64,000 nucleotides of DNA, from assembly GCF_030817415.1 (NCBI RefSeq), contig NZ_JAUSZI010000002.1:9114001-9178000 (forward strand), read 5' to 3'. Under the pieces are notes generated by a model. The model made no database searches. It saw only the letters and a program-made list of their open reading frames with translations, and was not told the DNA's origin. The translations under genes were made by a program, and so were the position numbers. Of the stretch, positions 7,794 to 16,019 are shown one piece after another. Within the stretch, counting starts at the first letter, position 1; each line of letters begins with the position of its first letter. The DNA is from Streptomyces umbrinus. Lineage in GTDB: Bacteria > Actinomycetota > Actinomycetes > Streptomycetales > Streptomycetaceae.

Positions 7794-9563
7794 TCAACCG
7801 AGTGCGGTTGCCGCCCCCCTGAACACCAATCCAGCCCCAAGGGCCACCACGACGAACGCGGATCCGATCGGCACGGTCCGCCGGAGCAGGGCCGCGGTCC
7901 GGCCGCCCGACCACCGGGCGCCGTTCTCGATGGCCTTCGCGACCCGGCTGCCGATCTTGACGACGGCGAACCCGGCCGCCGTGAGCGTGAGCGCGAGCCC
8001 CGCCCCGAAGGCGAGCACGAGCAGCAGCCCGAACCAGGCCTTGCCGAGCGCCGCGGCACCGACGAGCACGACGACCGCGGAGGGACTCGGTACGAGCCCG
8101 CCGGCGAAGCCGAGAAGAAGGGTGTCCTTGAGCTTGAGAGAGGGGGAGTGGGTGTGCGGGTGGGGATGGGAGTGGTGGCCGTGACCGTGATCGTGGGAGG
8201 CGTCGTGGTCGTGGGAGGGGCCGTGGGCGTGGGAATCGTCGTGCTCGTGGGTGTGGGAGGCGCCGTGGTCGTGGGTGTGGGACGGGCCGTGGTCGTGCGT
8301 CTGTTTGTCACCGTGTTCGTGGTCGTCCCCGTGTGTGTGGACGCCCTTGTGGTCGTCCTCGTGCCCCTGCGCATGCGCAAGAACAAGCGCGCGATCATGG
8401 CTGTGGGCGTGAGCGTGCCCATGGCTGTGGCTGTGCCCATGACTGTGTCCGTGGCCGTGGGAGTGGCTGTGCCCGTGTCCGCGCTGCCGCCAGGCCCGTC
8501 GTGCGAGGGTCGCGCCGGCCAGCATCACGATGACGCCGCTCGCCACGCCCAGCCAGGCGATCACCGAGGGCGCGGCTGCCGAGCCGGCGGTCACGAGGAT
8601 GCCGAGGGCGACCACGCCCAGCGTGTGGGTGACGGTCACCGAGATGGCGAGCGGCATCACGTCACGCATCGTCGCGTTGCCGCGGGCCGCGGCCGTGGCG
8701 GCCATGATCGTCTTGCCGTGGCCGGGCGCCAGGGCGTGCATCGCGCCGAGCAGCACGGCGATGCCGAGAGCGAGCGCCGCGAAGCCGAGGGTCAGGTCCT
8801 GGCGGGACACCAGGTCGTCCAGCGCGCGGGTGAAGCGGTCGGCGCCCCGCGGAAGGACGGAGGAGCCGGGCGCGTCGGAGTTCTCCTCGACGAGCGCGGG
8901 ACCGCCGGGGCGGACACGCAGCGAGGCCGTCGCCGTGTCGGCCGGGGACGACAGCAACTCCTTGGGGTACTTGGTCAGTTCATCCGAGACGGACTTCGTC
9001 GGTACGTCCGAGGCGGTGAGGGTCATCCGGTCGCCGCGCGCCGTGACCTCACGCCAGCCGGGGCCGTCGTCCACGGAGGCGTGGAAGCGCACGGACACGT
9101 TCTTCTCGGCCCTCTCCGGCAGCGGGGCCGTCCAACGGCACTGCACCCGGAGGGTGTTGAGCCCTGCCTGTCCGGGCCGTACCCGGGCGAGACTCTCGCC
9201 GACGGTCAGCGCGACTGCCTCTCCGCCGACGGTCACCCGGCTCTTCCCGGCTGCCGTCTCGCACCGCTCCCGGGCCCAACTCTCCATGCCCGCCTTGTCG
9301 ATGGCGGGCTTGGCCTGGGTGGCCGGGATCTCCGCGAGGTCCTCCACATGGTCGACCCGCAGCTTCCCGGGACCGATGACGAGTCCGTCGTACCGGTTGA
9401 CGGTGAAGTTGCCGAGCGGATGCGCGGACGCGGTGCCGGAGGGGACAACCACGAGCGCGCAGGCCGCCACGAGGACGGCCGCACCGGAGGCGAACGCCCG
9501 GCGGCGCACGGCCACTTGGCGGGCCGGCCGGACCCGGAGGCCGCGCGCGGAGAAGGTGCTCAC
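7794..9563 (-). CDS. NicO-family nickel/cobalt-type transporter with secreted N-domain and His-rich loop
   Basis: This is a 589-residue protein. A long signal sequence ends in TASA, so the mature protein would start HPLGNFTVNRYDG, exposing an N-terminal His. An extracytoplasmic domain of about 200 residues follows, then six or so hydrophobic helices of the NicO/RcnA class (GAMHALAPGHGKT and SVTVTHTLGV carry the family His residues). A loop at about residues 361-474 is packed with His, Asp, Gly and Ser. A second helical bundle includes GLVPSPSAVVVLVGA. NicO proteins export or import Ni/Co, and the His loop fits metal binding; the actual metal and direction are not shown here. It overlaps the TPR gene by 4 bp (ATGA) and belongs to the DUF4331/SigK locus. 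Confidence 0.88.
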   Translation of the reverse strand: MSTFSARGLRVRPARQVAVRRRAFASGAAVLVAACALVVVPSGTASAHPLGNFTVNRYDGLVIGPGKLRVDHVEDLAEIPATQAKPAIDKAGMESWARERCETAAGKSRVTVGGEAVALTVGESLARVRPGQAGLNTLRVQCRWTAPLPERAEKNVSVRFHASVDDGPGWREVTARGDRMTLTASDVPTKSVSDELTKYPKELLSSPADTATASLRVRPGGPALVEENSDAPGSSVLPRGADRFTRALDDLVSRQDLTLGFAALALGIAVLLGAMHALAPGHGKTIMAATAAARGNATMRDVMPLAISVTVTHTLGVVALGILVTAGSAAAPSVIAWLGVASGVIVMLAGATLARRAWRQRGHGHSHSHGHGHSHGHSHSHGHAHAHSHDRALVLAHAQGHEDDHKGVHTHGDDHEHGDKQTHDHGPSHTHDHGASHTHEHDDSHAHGPSHDHDASHDHGHGHHSHPHPHTHSPSLKLKDTLLLGFAGGLVPSPSAVVVLVGAAALGKAWFGLLLVLAFGAGLALTLTAAGFAVVKIGSRVAKAIENGARWSGGRTAALLRRTVPIGSAFVVVALGAGLVFRGAATALG

Positions 9564-11008
9564 TCGGCACCGCCCAGTGCCGTCAGGGTCTTCTCGGCCA
9601 GCTTCGCGCCCACCGGTGAGAAGCCCGGGTTGAGCTTCAGCGCCGCCGAAAGGCTGCCGCGGGCCACCTTCTTGTTGCCCGTGGCCTGTTCGATCATGCC
9701 GCGGTGGTAGAGGAACGTCGCGTCGCGGTAGCCGGTGGCCGTGGCGCGCCGGGCGTAGGGGAGGGCCTCCTCGTCACGGCCGTTGACGTGCAGGGCCCAG
9801 GCGAGCGCGTCCGCGGTGTGGACGGTCTCCCGGCGTTCCCACTCGGCGCGGGCGGCGCGCAGGGCGGCCTTGCGGTCGCCGTGATCCGCCGCCGCGAGGG
9901 CCGTGTCGAGGTCGGCGTTGACGCCGTTCGCCCGGGCCAGCGCGGTCCAGGCGTTCACCAGGGCGTACTGGGCACGGGCCTTCGCCTTGTCCTGTTCGCC
10001 GCCACGGGCCTCGTACAGCTCGCCGAGCACGACCAGCGGGCCGGGCAGCGGGAAGCGGGCCACGACGTCCTCCATGCCGGTGATCGCCGACTTGCTGTCG
10101 CCGTTCGCGGCCTGCGCCCTGGCACGGCCCTCCAACGCCGGGAGGTACACCTTGTCGGCCCGCAGGGCCTGCTCGAAGTACGTCAGTGCCGTCCTGTACT
10201 CGCCCTCGCGCCAGGCGAGTTGGCCGAGCGCCGTCGCCACGTACGCGATGTCGCCGGGGGTGGAGGCACTGGAGAGCGCCTGCTTCAGGACGCGCCGCGT
10301 CGTGGTGACGTCGCCGCGCAGCTCCCGTACGTAGGCGTAGCGGGTGAAGACCGGGATGCCGGGGCGGCGGGCGTCGGCCTGGTCGGCGGCCTTGGACGCC
10401 TCCTTGTAGCGGCCGAGTTCGACCAGGGCGTCGATGCGGGTCGACAGCGCCCGTTCGTTGTACGCGTTCTCGTCCAGCGCCTTGTCCGCGTACCGCAGTG
10501 CGTCGGGGAAGTCGTGCCGGGCCGCGGCCAGCGCCGAACGGCCCGCGAGTGCCGGGTCGTTGTCCGGCTTCAGCTTCAGCGACCGGTCCAGCGCGCGCTC
10601 CGCCTGCGGATAGCGGGACGGGTCGCCGTTCGTGCGTGCCTGCTCGATGTAGGCGACGCCCAGAGTGGACCAGCCGCCGTAGTCCTTGGGTTGTGCCTTG
10701 AGGTGGGTCTGCAGTGCGGAGATGCTGGAGGCGAGGCTGCCGGTGCCCAGCAGTTCGGGAGCGACACCGGGCGCGGACGCCACCGTACGCACGCCGTCGT
10801 CGTCCTTGTTGCCCAGAACCACGGCTCCCGCGGTCATCGCGACGGCAATGGCGACGGCGCACGCGCCGAGCCGCAGCATCCGCGCCCGCGGGGACTCCGG
10901 ACTCTCCTTCGGCCGGTCGGTCCGGTCGGGCCTGTCCTCGCCCTCGGGCGGCGGGGTCACGTCCGCGCGATCCTTCTCGTGCGCGTCCTCGTTCGTACCC
11001 GGGGCCAT
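9560..11008 (-). CDS. Membrane-anchored tetratricopeptide-repeat protein
   Basis: This is a 482-residue protein. An acidic, Pro-rich cytoplasmic N-terminus of about 45 residues precedes one transmembrane helix (LGACAVAIAVAMTAGAVVLG). A long helical-repeat domain follows with repeated A-x-x-x-L/A-x-x-x-P patterns, for example ALTYFEQALRADKVYLPALEGRARA and KKVARGSLSAALKLNPGFSPV. TPR domains hold protein complexes together; here the domain would lie outside the membrane. It is the middle gene of DUF4331-TPR-NicO, with a 4-bp overlap into the transporter, so it probably assembles with those two. The substrate is unknown. Confidence 0.85.
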   Translation of the reverse strand: MAPGTNEDAHEKDRADVTPPPEGEDRPDRTDRPKESPESPRARMLRLGACAVAIAVAMTAGAVVLGNKDDDGVRTVASAPGVAPELLGTGSLASSISALQTHLKAQPKDYGGWSTLGVAYIEQARTNGDPSRYPQAERALDRSLKLKPDNDPALAGRSALAAARHDFPDALRYADKALDENAYNERALSTRIDALVELGRYKEASKAADQADARRPGIPVFTRYAYVRELRGDVTTTRRVLKQALSSASTPGDIAYVATALGQLAWREGEYRTALTYFEQALRADKVYLPALEGRARAQAANGDSKSAITGMEDVVARFPLPGPLVVLGELYEARGGEQDKAKARAQYALVNAWTALARANGVNADLDTALAAADHGDRKAALRAARAEWERRETVHTADALAWALHVNGRDEEALPYARRATATGYRDATFLYHRGMIEQATGNKKVARGSLSAALKLNPGFSPVGAKLAEKTLTALGGAE

Positions 11009-11128
11009 GCCCTCTCCTCAATCTCCTTGATGGAAGCGGTGGTTCAGAAGCGGTGGTTCAGGGTGAGCGGCGCGGCCCGCGCGCCGTGGGGGACGGAAAC
11101 GCGCGGGCCGCGCCAGTCGGAGTGCGGG

Positions 11129-12670
11129 TCAGTAGGACCGGCGGCGGCCACGCCACCACAGGAGACCCGTGCCGATGAGCAGGAACCCGGCCGCGCCCGA
11201 CGCCGCCGAGACGGCGATCAGCGTGGTGTCGTCCATACCGGCCACACCGCCCGTGGTGCCCGCGGGCTGCAGGGCGTCACCGAGCTGGTTGCGGACGTCG
11301 TTCGTGCCCGTGGTGCCCTTGGCGAGCGGACCGCGCGAACCGGAGGTCGGCAGCGCGACGTACGGGAACGCCTTCTCGAACTTCTGGTCGTTCTTGTCGA
11401 CCGCGTCACCCAAGTCGTTCTTTGCACCGACGAGTTCGCCCTCGACGACCTGCAGCGCGATGTCCAGCACGTCGTCGCCGAGGCGGCGTCCGTTCGGGAA
11501 GCCCGCGTTGTCGCCGTCCAGCACGCCGAGCCGCTTCTCCTTGGCCGCCGGCTTGATCGAGGTGTTCAGGCGCAGCATCTCCGAAGCACGCACGTGCGGG
11601 GGCTGGTTGAGGCCCTCGACGCCCTTGAGGAAGACGTCGACCAGGTCGTTCCTGGGCTCCTTCGGCGCGGGGATCTTGTAGATCGCCTCGATGAGCTTGG
11701 GCAGTTCGGGGTTGGTGACGTTCTCCAGGAAGTCGCCGTCGTTCCAGGGCGAGGACGCGTTGAACTTGTCCTTGTCCTTGATCGGGTTGACGACCTCGTT
11801 CACCAGCGGCATGCCGAGGCGCGAGACCTGCCGGTACTTGCCGCTCGCGCTCTTGCGCTGCGTCGTCGACCAGATGCCCACGATCGGCTGGTCGGCCGAC
11901 TCCTGGATCATGTCGGTCGGCACCTGCAGGGCAACGGAGTTGACGTTGTACTCCTTCAGCGTGTCATTGCCGACCTCGGACAGGTTCCCGCCGTACAGCA
12001 GGTCGAAGACGCGCAGGTCCAGGAAGAACGGGTCGTCCGCCTGACCGGCGAACGTCTTCGCTCCGCCCGGGAGTTCGTGGACGGCCTGCTCGCGGAGCTT
12101 GGCGTAGTCCGGCATGGACGCCTGGCCGACGTTCGACGGGGCGACCGGCACGTCGTCCGCGTACTTCGTCTTCTTGACCACGTACTGGTCCTTGAGCTGC
12201 AGCAGATCGATGTCGTAGGTCTGCGTGATGTTGAGGTCCGGGTCGTCGAGGCTCTCGACCGGGCCCGTGTTGTACAGGAACGTCTTGTCGTTCTTGACGT
12301 GCGTCTTGAACGTGTAGCGGAAGACGAACTCGCCCTGCGCGTCACCGTTGTTGTCGATGTGCAGGTCGTACTGGGCGTCCTCGGCGAAGGTGAAGAAGTT
12401 CGGCCCGCCCGCCGGTTCCTCGAACGGGATCCAGTTCGCGACGAGCGTCGTGGTGTCCGGATGGTCGGGGCTGACGAACGCGTACACGTCCGTGTTGTCG
12501 AACTGCGGCTGCCCCGAGATGAGCGGAGCCTCCCGGTGGCTGGACGCGCTCGCCGTCCCCGGTCCGAGCGCGGTCACGCCGACGGCCGCGAGCCCGCCGG
12601 TGGCCAACGCACCGCAGACAAGGGTCGCGAGGCTCCTGCGTCCCACGAACCCGCTGGTGAAAGGTGTCAT
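11129..12670 (-). CDS. Secreted, C-terminally anchored DUF4331 protein
   Basis: This 513-residue protein has a signal peptide (RRSLATLVCGALATGG to TASA). The DUF4331 hallmark SSHREAPLISGQP comes immediately after the cleavage site, then NTDVYAFVSPD. A long folded domain ends near residue 470. One C-terminal transmembrane helix (about 485-505) has a basic RGRRR tail, giving a surface-anchored topology without a visible LPxTG motif. DUF4331 has no established function known to me. ATG 12670 is preferred because it gives a clean signal peptide and has a GAGGA site upstream. A SigK-type promoter motif lies about 130 bp upstream, and TPR and NicO genes follow, so it may be part of a metal-related envelope system. 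Confidence 0.88.
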   Translation of the reverse strand: MTPFTSGFVGRRSLATLVCGALATGGLAAVGVTALGPGTASASSHREAPLISGQPQFDNTDVYAFVSPDHPDTTTLVANWIPFEEPAGGPNFFTFAEDAQYDLHIDNNGDAQGEFVFRYTFKTHVKNDKTFLYNTGPVESLDDPDLNITQTYDIDLLQLKDQYVVKKTKYADDVPVAPSNVGQASMPDYAKLREQAVHELPGGAKTFAGQADDPFFLDLRVFDLLYGGNLSEVGNDTLKEYNVNSVALQVPTDMIQESADQPIVGIWSTTQRKSASGKYRQVSRLGMPLVNEVVNPIKDKDKFNASSPWNDGDFLENVTNPELPKLIEAIYKIPAPKEPRNDLVDVFLKGVEGLNQPPHVRASEMLRLNTSIKPAAKEKRLGVLDGDNAGFPNGRRLGDDVLDIALQVVEGELVGAKNDLGDAVDKNDQKFEKAFPYVALPTSGSRGPLAKGTTGTNDVRNQLGDALQPAGTTGGVAGMDDTTLIAVSAASGAAGFLLIGTGLLWWRGRRRSY

Positions 12671-12796
12671 GCCGTCCGTCCTCTGTCCCAAAGCTGTGTT
12701 CCGGCGGTGATGTCCGCGAGAGGCGCCCCCGGTCTGGTTGCGACTGGCCGGCTCCTGCTCTCGTTCCGCGTCGGTTGGTGTTGCCTGATGCACGCC

Positions 12797-12823
12797 ATTC
12801 GGAGCGGGGGCTCGGAAGGATTG
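12797..12823 (-). promoter_or_regulatory. SigK-type ECF promoter for the DUF4331 operon
   Basis: Read on the minus strand, CAATCC (12818-12823) is followed after 15 bp by CCGAAT (12797-12802). The same hexamer pair and spacing occurs on the plus strand before the sigma-factor gene. This resembles the CCATCC/CCGAAT consensus I recall for mycobacterial SigK. Transcription would start near 12790, giving a leader of about 120 nt. Confidence 0.65.
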
Positions 12824-12865
12824 GTTCGGGATTCACCCGCGTTTTCAAGCAGTTGATCCGTAACC

Positions 12866-12892
12866 CCATCCGAAGGCGTTCCGGCGCCGAAT
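12866..12892 (+). promoter_or_regulatory. SigK-type autoregulatory ECF promoter
   Basis: CCATCC (12866-12871), a 15-bp spacer and CCGAAT (12887-12892) match the recalled mycobacterial SigK consensus exactly in both hexamers. A start site near 12899 would fall at or next to an in-frame ATG at 12901, so a leaderless form is possible besides the GTG 12940 form. Confidence 0.7.
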
Positions 12893-12939
12893 ACGTGAGG
12901 ATGAGACGGGCCGTTCAATGGCCGGAGAGGGGGAAACGA

Positions 12940-13482
12940 GTGGAGGCGGACGAACTTCTGGTGCTCGTGGCCGGAGGAGACCAGAAGGCCTTCGAGGATT
13001 TGTACGGTCTGGTGTCCGGGCCGGTGTTCGGGCTGGTGCGCCGCGTGGTGCGGGATCCGGCCCAGTCGGAGGAGGTGGCCCAGGAGGTGCTCCTCGAACT
13101 CTGGAGGTCCGCCGGACGCTACGACCCGGGCCGCGGCAGCGCACTGTCCTGGGTCCTCACCCTCGCGCACCGCCGGGCGGTCGACCGGGTCCGCAGTGCC
13201 CGCGCCGCCGGGGAGCGCGAACTGCGCATGGCCCGGCGCTCGAACGGCCCCGCCTTCGACCAGGTCGCCGAGGAGGTCGAGGCCGGCCTCGAACGAGAAT
13301 GGGTGCGCCGCTGCCTGGACCGGCTCACCGCCCTGCAACGACAGTCCGTCACCCTCGCCTACTACGACGGCTACACGTACCGTGAAGTGGCCGAACGGCT
13401 CTCCCTGCCGCTCGGCACGGTCAAGACGCGCATGCGCGACGGACTCACGCGGTTGCGCGACTGCCTGGGAGGTGTCGCATGA
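12940..13482 (+). CDS. sigK: ECF RNA polymerase sigma factor, SigK-like
   Basis: This is a 180-residue sigma-70 family factor. Region 2 is at about 12-85 (FEDLYGLVSGPVFGLVRRVVRD, EEVAQEVLLELWRSA, SALSWVLTLAHRRAVDRVR). Region 4 is at about 118-172 (LDRLTALQRQSVTLAYYDGYTYREVAERLSLPLGTVKTRMRDGL). GTG 12940 has a GAGAGGGGG ribosome site; an in-frame ATG at 12901 would add 13 residues and could be used leaderless. Its stop overlaps the start of the anti-sigma factor by 4 bp (ATGA). It should redirect RNA polymerase to its own promoter and to the divergent DUF4331 operon, both of which carry the same motif. The name rests on similarity to SigK/RskA pairs. Confidence 0.9.
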   Translation: MEADELLVLVAGGDQKAFEDLYGLVSGPVFGLVRRVVRDPAQSEEVAQEVLLELWRSAGRYDPGRGSALSWVLTLAHRRAVDRVRSARAAGERELRMARRSNGPAFDQVAEEVEAGLEREWVRRCLDRLTALQRQSVTLAYYDGYTYREVAERLSLPLGTVKTRMRDGLTRLRDCLGGVA

Positions 13483-14279
13483 CCAGCCTCTTCCGGCGGA
13501 GTGATCTGCACTCCCTGGCCGCCCCCTACGCCCTGGACGCCCTGGAACCCCATGAGCACAAGCGTTTCGAGAAACACCTGAGGCGCTGTGACAGGTGCGC
13601 CGCCGAGGTGCGCGCGCTGCGCGAGGACGCGGTCCGCCTCGCCTGGTCCACGGCCGCCCCGGCGCCGGCCGCGATGCGGGACCGGGTCCTCATGGCTGTA
13701 CGGACGACTCCTCAGGAGCCGGCGGCCTTCGCCCGGCCACCGGCTCGGGCGATCACGGACCGGTACGAGGAACGGGCGCCGTCGCGTGCCCGTCGCTCGG
13801 GCTTCTCGCCGTTCCTCATCCCGCTCGCGTCCACCACGGCCGCGGCCGCCCTCGTCGTCGCCGCGCTGTTCGGCATGCAGGCGGCCCGCACCCAGGACCA
13901 GCTAGCCCAGGAGCGCGCCCAGGCACGTGAGATCGCACACGTTCTCGCCGCGCCGGACGCCCGCGCGAGCGCCGGACGCGACGCGAACGGACAGGGCATG
14001 AGCGTCGTCGCGTCCGCCTCGCAGCGCACCGCTGTAGTGACCGCGGCCGGACTGGGTACACCTTCGAACGGAAGGGTTCACCAACTGTGGCTCATGCGAC
14101 CGGAGGAGAAACCGCGATCCCTGGGGCTCCTGGACGGCGACACGCCCTTGATTGCCACCGGGCTGAACACGAACGCGACATCACTCGCTGTCACCGTCGA
14201 GCCGTCGGGCGGTTCAGCGCAGCCAACTACCGCACCGGTTGTCCAACTCGCCCTGGAATCAGTTGGATTCGGAGAGTAA
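13479..14279 (+). CDS. Anti-sigma factor, RskA-like, zinc type
   Basis: This is a 266-residue membrane protein. The cytoplasmic N-terminus has the zinc anti-sigma motif H33-x3-C37-x2-C40 in EKHLRRCDRC. One transmembrane helix lies at about 113-134 (FLIPLASTTAAAALVVAALFGM). The extracytoplasmic part is the RskA fold (MSVVASASQRTAVVTAAGL, GRVHQLWLM, PRSLGLLDG, LAVTVEPSGGSAQPT). In this family it holds the sigma factor inactive at the membrane until stepwise proteolysis frees it. The 4-bp overlap with the sigma gene fits the paired stoichiometry seen in such modules. The trigger is not shown by the sequence. Confidence 0.92.
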   Translation: MTSLFRRSDLHSLAAPYALDALEPHEHKRFEKHLRRCDRCAAEVRALREDAVRLAWSTAAPAPAAMRDRVLMAVRTTPQEPAAFARPPARAITDRYEERAPSRARRSGFSPFLIPLASTTAAAALVVAALFGMQAARTQDQLAQERAQAREIAHVLAAPDARASAGRDANGQGMSVVASASQRTAVVTAAGLGTPSNGRVHQLWLMRPEEKPRSLGLLDGDTPLIATGLNTNATSLAVTVEPSGGSAQPTTAPVVQLALESVGFGE

Positions 14280-14394
14280 CCGTCAACACCCTTACCGGAA
14301 AGGTGAATCCCGCGCCCGGGATACACGGGTGTGGAGAGGGAGCGATAGGGTTAACCTGCCCGGGCCGGGTGCCCTCGTATGGGTGGGGAGTGAC

Positions 14395-14664
14395 ATGGAA
14401 CAGATAACAGTGCGTGGCAGGGCGCGAGTCCCTGCGATCACGTGTGGCAGCAGCGCGACCAGCTCGCGCCTCGACCGCCATCTCTCGGTGATGGGTGGCC
14501 CCGCCATCCCTCAGCGCGAGGCGGCAGAGGCGACGGACCTGATGCGCGAGCTCACCGCACGTGACACCGCGCACAACCGCACCGCCAGGGGCGCGCGAGT
14601 GAGGCGGGTCTCGCTCTTCGCGCCGCTGCGCCGACTGCGCCGTTCCCTGTTCGGCGGCCGCTGA
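14395..14664 (+). CDS. Small basic protein of unknown function
   Basis: This 89-residue protein starts at ATG 14395, 6 nt after a GGGGAG site. The centre reads SVMGGPAIPQREAAEATDLMRELTARD, and the C-terminus is very basic (RRVSLFAPLRRLRRSLFGGR), which could bind membrane or nucleic acid. There are no transmembrane segments and one Cys. I do not recognise a family; it looks like a Streptomyces-type lineage protein. It sits 115 bp after the anti-sigma gene and probably has its own promoter (a TAGGGT-like -10 at about 14346). Confidence 0.65.
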   Translation: MEQITVRGRARVPAITCGSSATSSRLDRHLSVMGGPAIPQREAAEATDLMRELTARDTAHNRTARGARVRRVSLFAPLRRLRRSLFGGR

Positions 14665-14717
14665 GCGGCCTCGGCCGCTGACAGGCGGCCGAACCCGAGC
14701 AGGACCCCGACCCGCGC

Positions 14718-15914
14718 TCAGGCGGCCACACCGTCCCGGCGCAGTGCTGCGATCTCATCGTCCGTCATCCCCACGGCACGCAGCAGTGCCCCGGTGTGTT
14801 CCCCGAGCGCGGGTACGGGCCCCATCCGCGCCGAGTCCCCGCCCGGCAGCGTGATCGGCGGCAACAACGCCCTCAGCGGCCCGACCGGCGAACCCACTTC
14901 CCGCCACCGGTCCCGCGCCGCCAGCTGAGGATGCTCCGCCACCTCCCGTACGTCCCGCAGTCGCGCACACGCGATCCCGGCCGCCTCAAGCTGTGCCACC
15001 GCCTCGTCCGTGACCAGCGCCGCCAGGGCCTTGCCGACCAACTCGTCGGTGTGCTCCCGGTGTTCGACCCGCGCCGCGTTCGTCGCGTACGCCGGGTCGT
15101 GCGCCAACTCCGGCCTCCGAAGCACCTGTTCGGCCAGCCGCCGCCACTCCCGGTCGTTCTGCACCGACAGCAGCACCCGCCCGCCGTCCGCCGTCGGATA
15201 GGCGTCGTACGGGGCGATGACGGCGTGCGCGAGACCGGTGCGCGCCGGGGGAGTTCCGCCGTGCATCGCATGGTGCAGCGGATGCCCCATCCACTCGGCC
15301 AGCGCCTCCAGCATCGACACCTCGACCGGGCCGCCGCGCCCCGTCGTGCCACGCCGCACCAGCGCCGCCAGCACCCCCGAGAACGCGTACATCGCCGCTG
15401 CGATGTCGGCCGCCGGGATCCCCGCCTTCACCGGCTGCCCGGCCGTCCCCGTCACGGACACCAGCCCCGCCTCGCACTGCACGAGCATGTCGTACGCGCG
15501 CTTGCCGGCGTACGGACCGAAGGCCCCGTAGCCCGAGATGTCCACGGCGATCAGCCGCGGGTCGGCCGCGCACAGCGTCGCCGCGTCCAGGCCGAGCCGC
15601 GCGGCCGCGCCCTGCGCGAGGTTCTGCACGAAGACGTCGGCGTCCGCGACGAGACGGCGTACGACGTCCAGGCCGCGCGGGTCCTTCAGGTCGAGGGCGA
15701 TGGACTCCTTGCCGCGGTTGCACCACACGAAGTGCGAGGCGAGACCGGCGGCCGCGGTGTCGTAGCCGCGCGCGAAGTCACCGCCGTCGATCCGCTCGAC
15801 CTTGACGACCCGGGCCCCGAGGTCGGCGAGCTGCCGGGTGGCGAAGGGGGCCGCGACGGCCTGTTCGACGGCGACGACGGTGATGCCCTCCAGGGGCAGG
15901 GGAAGCGGCTCCAT
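14718..15914 (-). CDS. CaiB/BaiF (class III) CoA-transferase
   Basis: This is a 398-residue protein from ATG 15914, with an alternative ATG at 15926. Family motifs run in order: LEGITVVAVEQAVAAPFATRQLADLGARVVKVE, HFVWCNRGKESIALDLK, then GAFGPYAGKRAYDMLVQ, where Asp of AYDML is the expected catalytic acyl-anhydride residue. Next come VSMLEALAEWMGHPLHH and the C-terminal LGEHTGALLRAVGMTDDEIAAL. The enzyme would move CoA between carboxylic acids in the cytoplasm, with succinyl- or formyl-CoA-like donors usual in the family; the substrate is not known. It stands alone on the minus strand, with about 90 bp to the DrrB-type gene. Confidence 0.9.
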   Translation of the reverse strand: MEPLPLPLEGITVVAVEQAVAAPFATRQLADLGARVVKVERIDGGDFARGYDTAAAGLASHFVWCNRGKESIALDLKDPRGLDVVRRLVADADVFVQNLAQGAAARLGLDAATLCAADPRLIAVDISGYGAFGPYAGKRAYDMLVQCEAGLVSVTGTAGQPVKAGIPAADIAAAMYAFSGVLAALVRRGTTGRGGPVEVSMLEALAEWMGHPLHHAMHGGTPPARTGLAHAVIAPYDAYPTADGGRVLLSVQNDREWRRLAEQVLRRPELAHDPAYATNAARVEHREHTDELVGKALAALVTDEAVAQLEAAGIACARLRDVREVAEHPQLAARDRWREVGSPVGPLRALLPPITLPGGDSARMGPVPALGEHTGALLRAVGMTDDEIAALRRDGVAA

Positions 15915-16019
15915 GCGAGGGATCATGGCCCGCGCGCGAGCGCTTTGTCATGCGGGGGCCGCGAGGCCGGGAGGCCAGGAGCCGGCAGGCCGGGCGGACG
16001 CGGCCGCGGGGGCGAGCGG

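Noticed and set aside
8140..8490. Short repeats that could suggest a CRISPR array
   Set aside because: They are codon-level His repeats inside a gene; there are no unique spacers of constant length.
8148..9710. Plus-strand frame rich in Val and Gly opposite the transporter
   Set aside because: The His-codon repeats on the other strand create it; no domain or ribosome site supports it.
9704..12856. Very long open frame (1050 codons) on the plus strand
   Set aside because: It lies opposite the TPR and DUF4331 genes, is a low-complexity Arg/Val/Gly sequence and has no domain; it is an antisense shadow typical of high-GC DNA.
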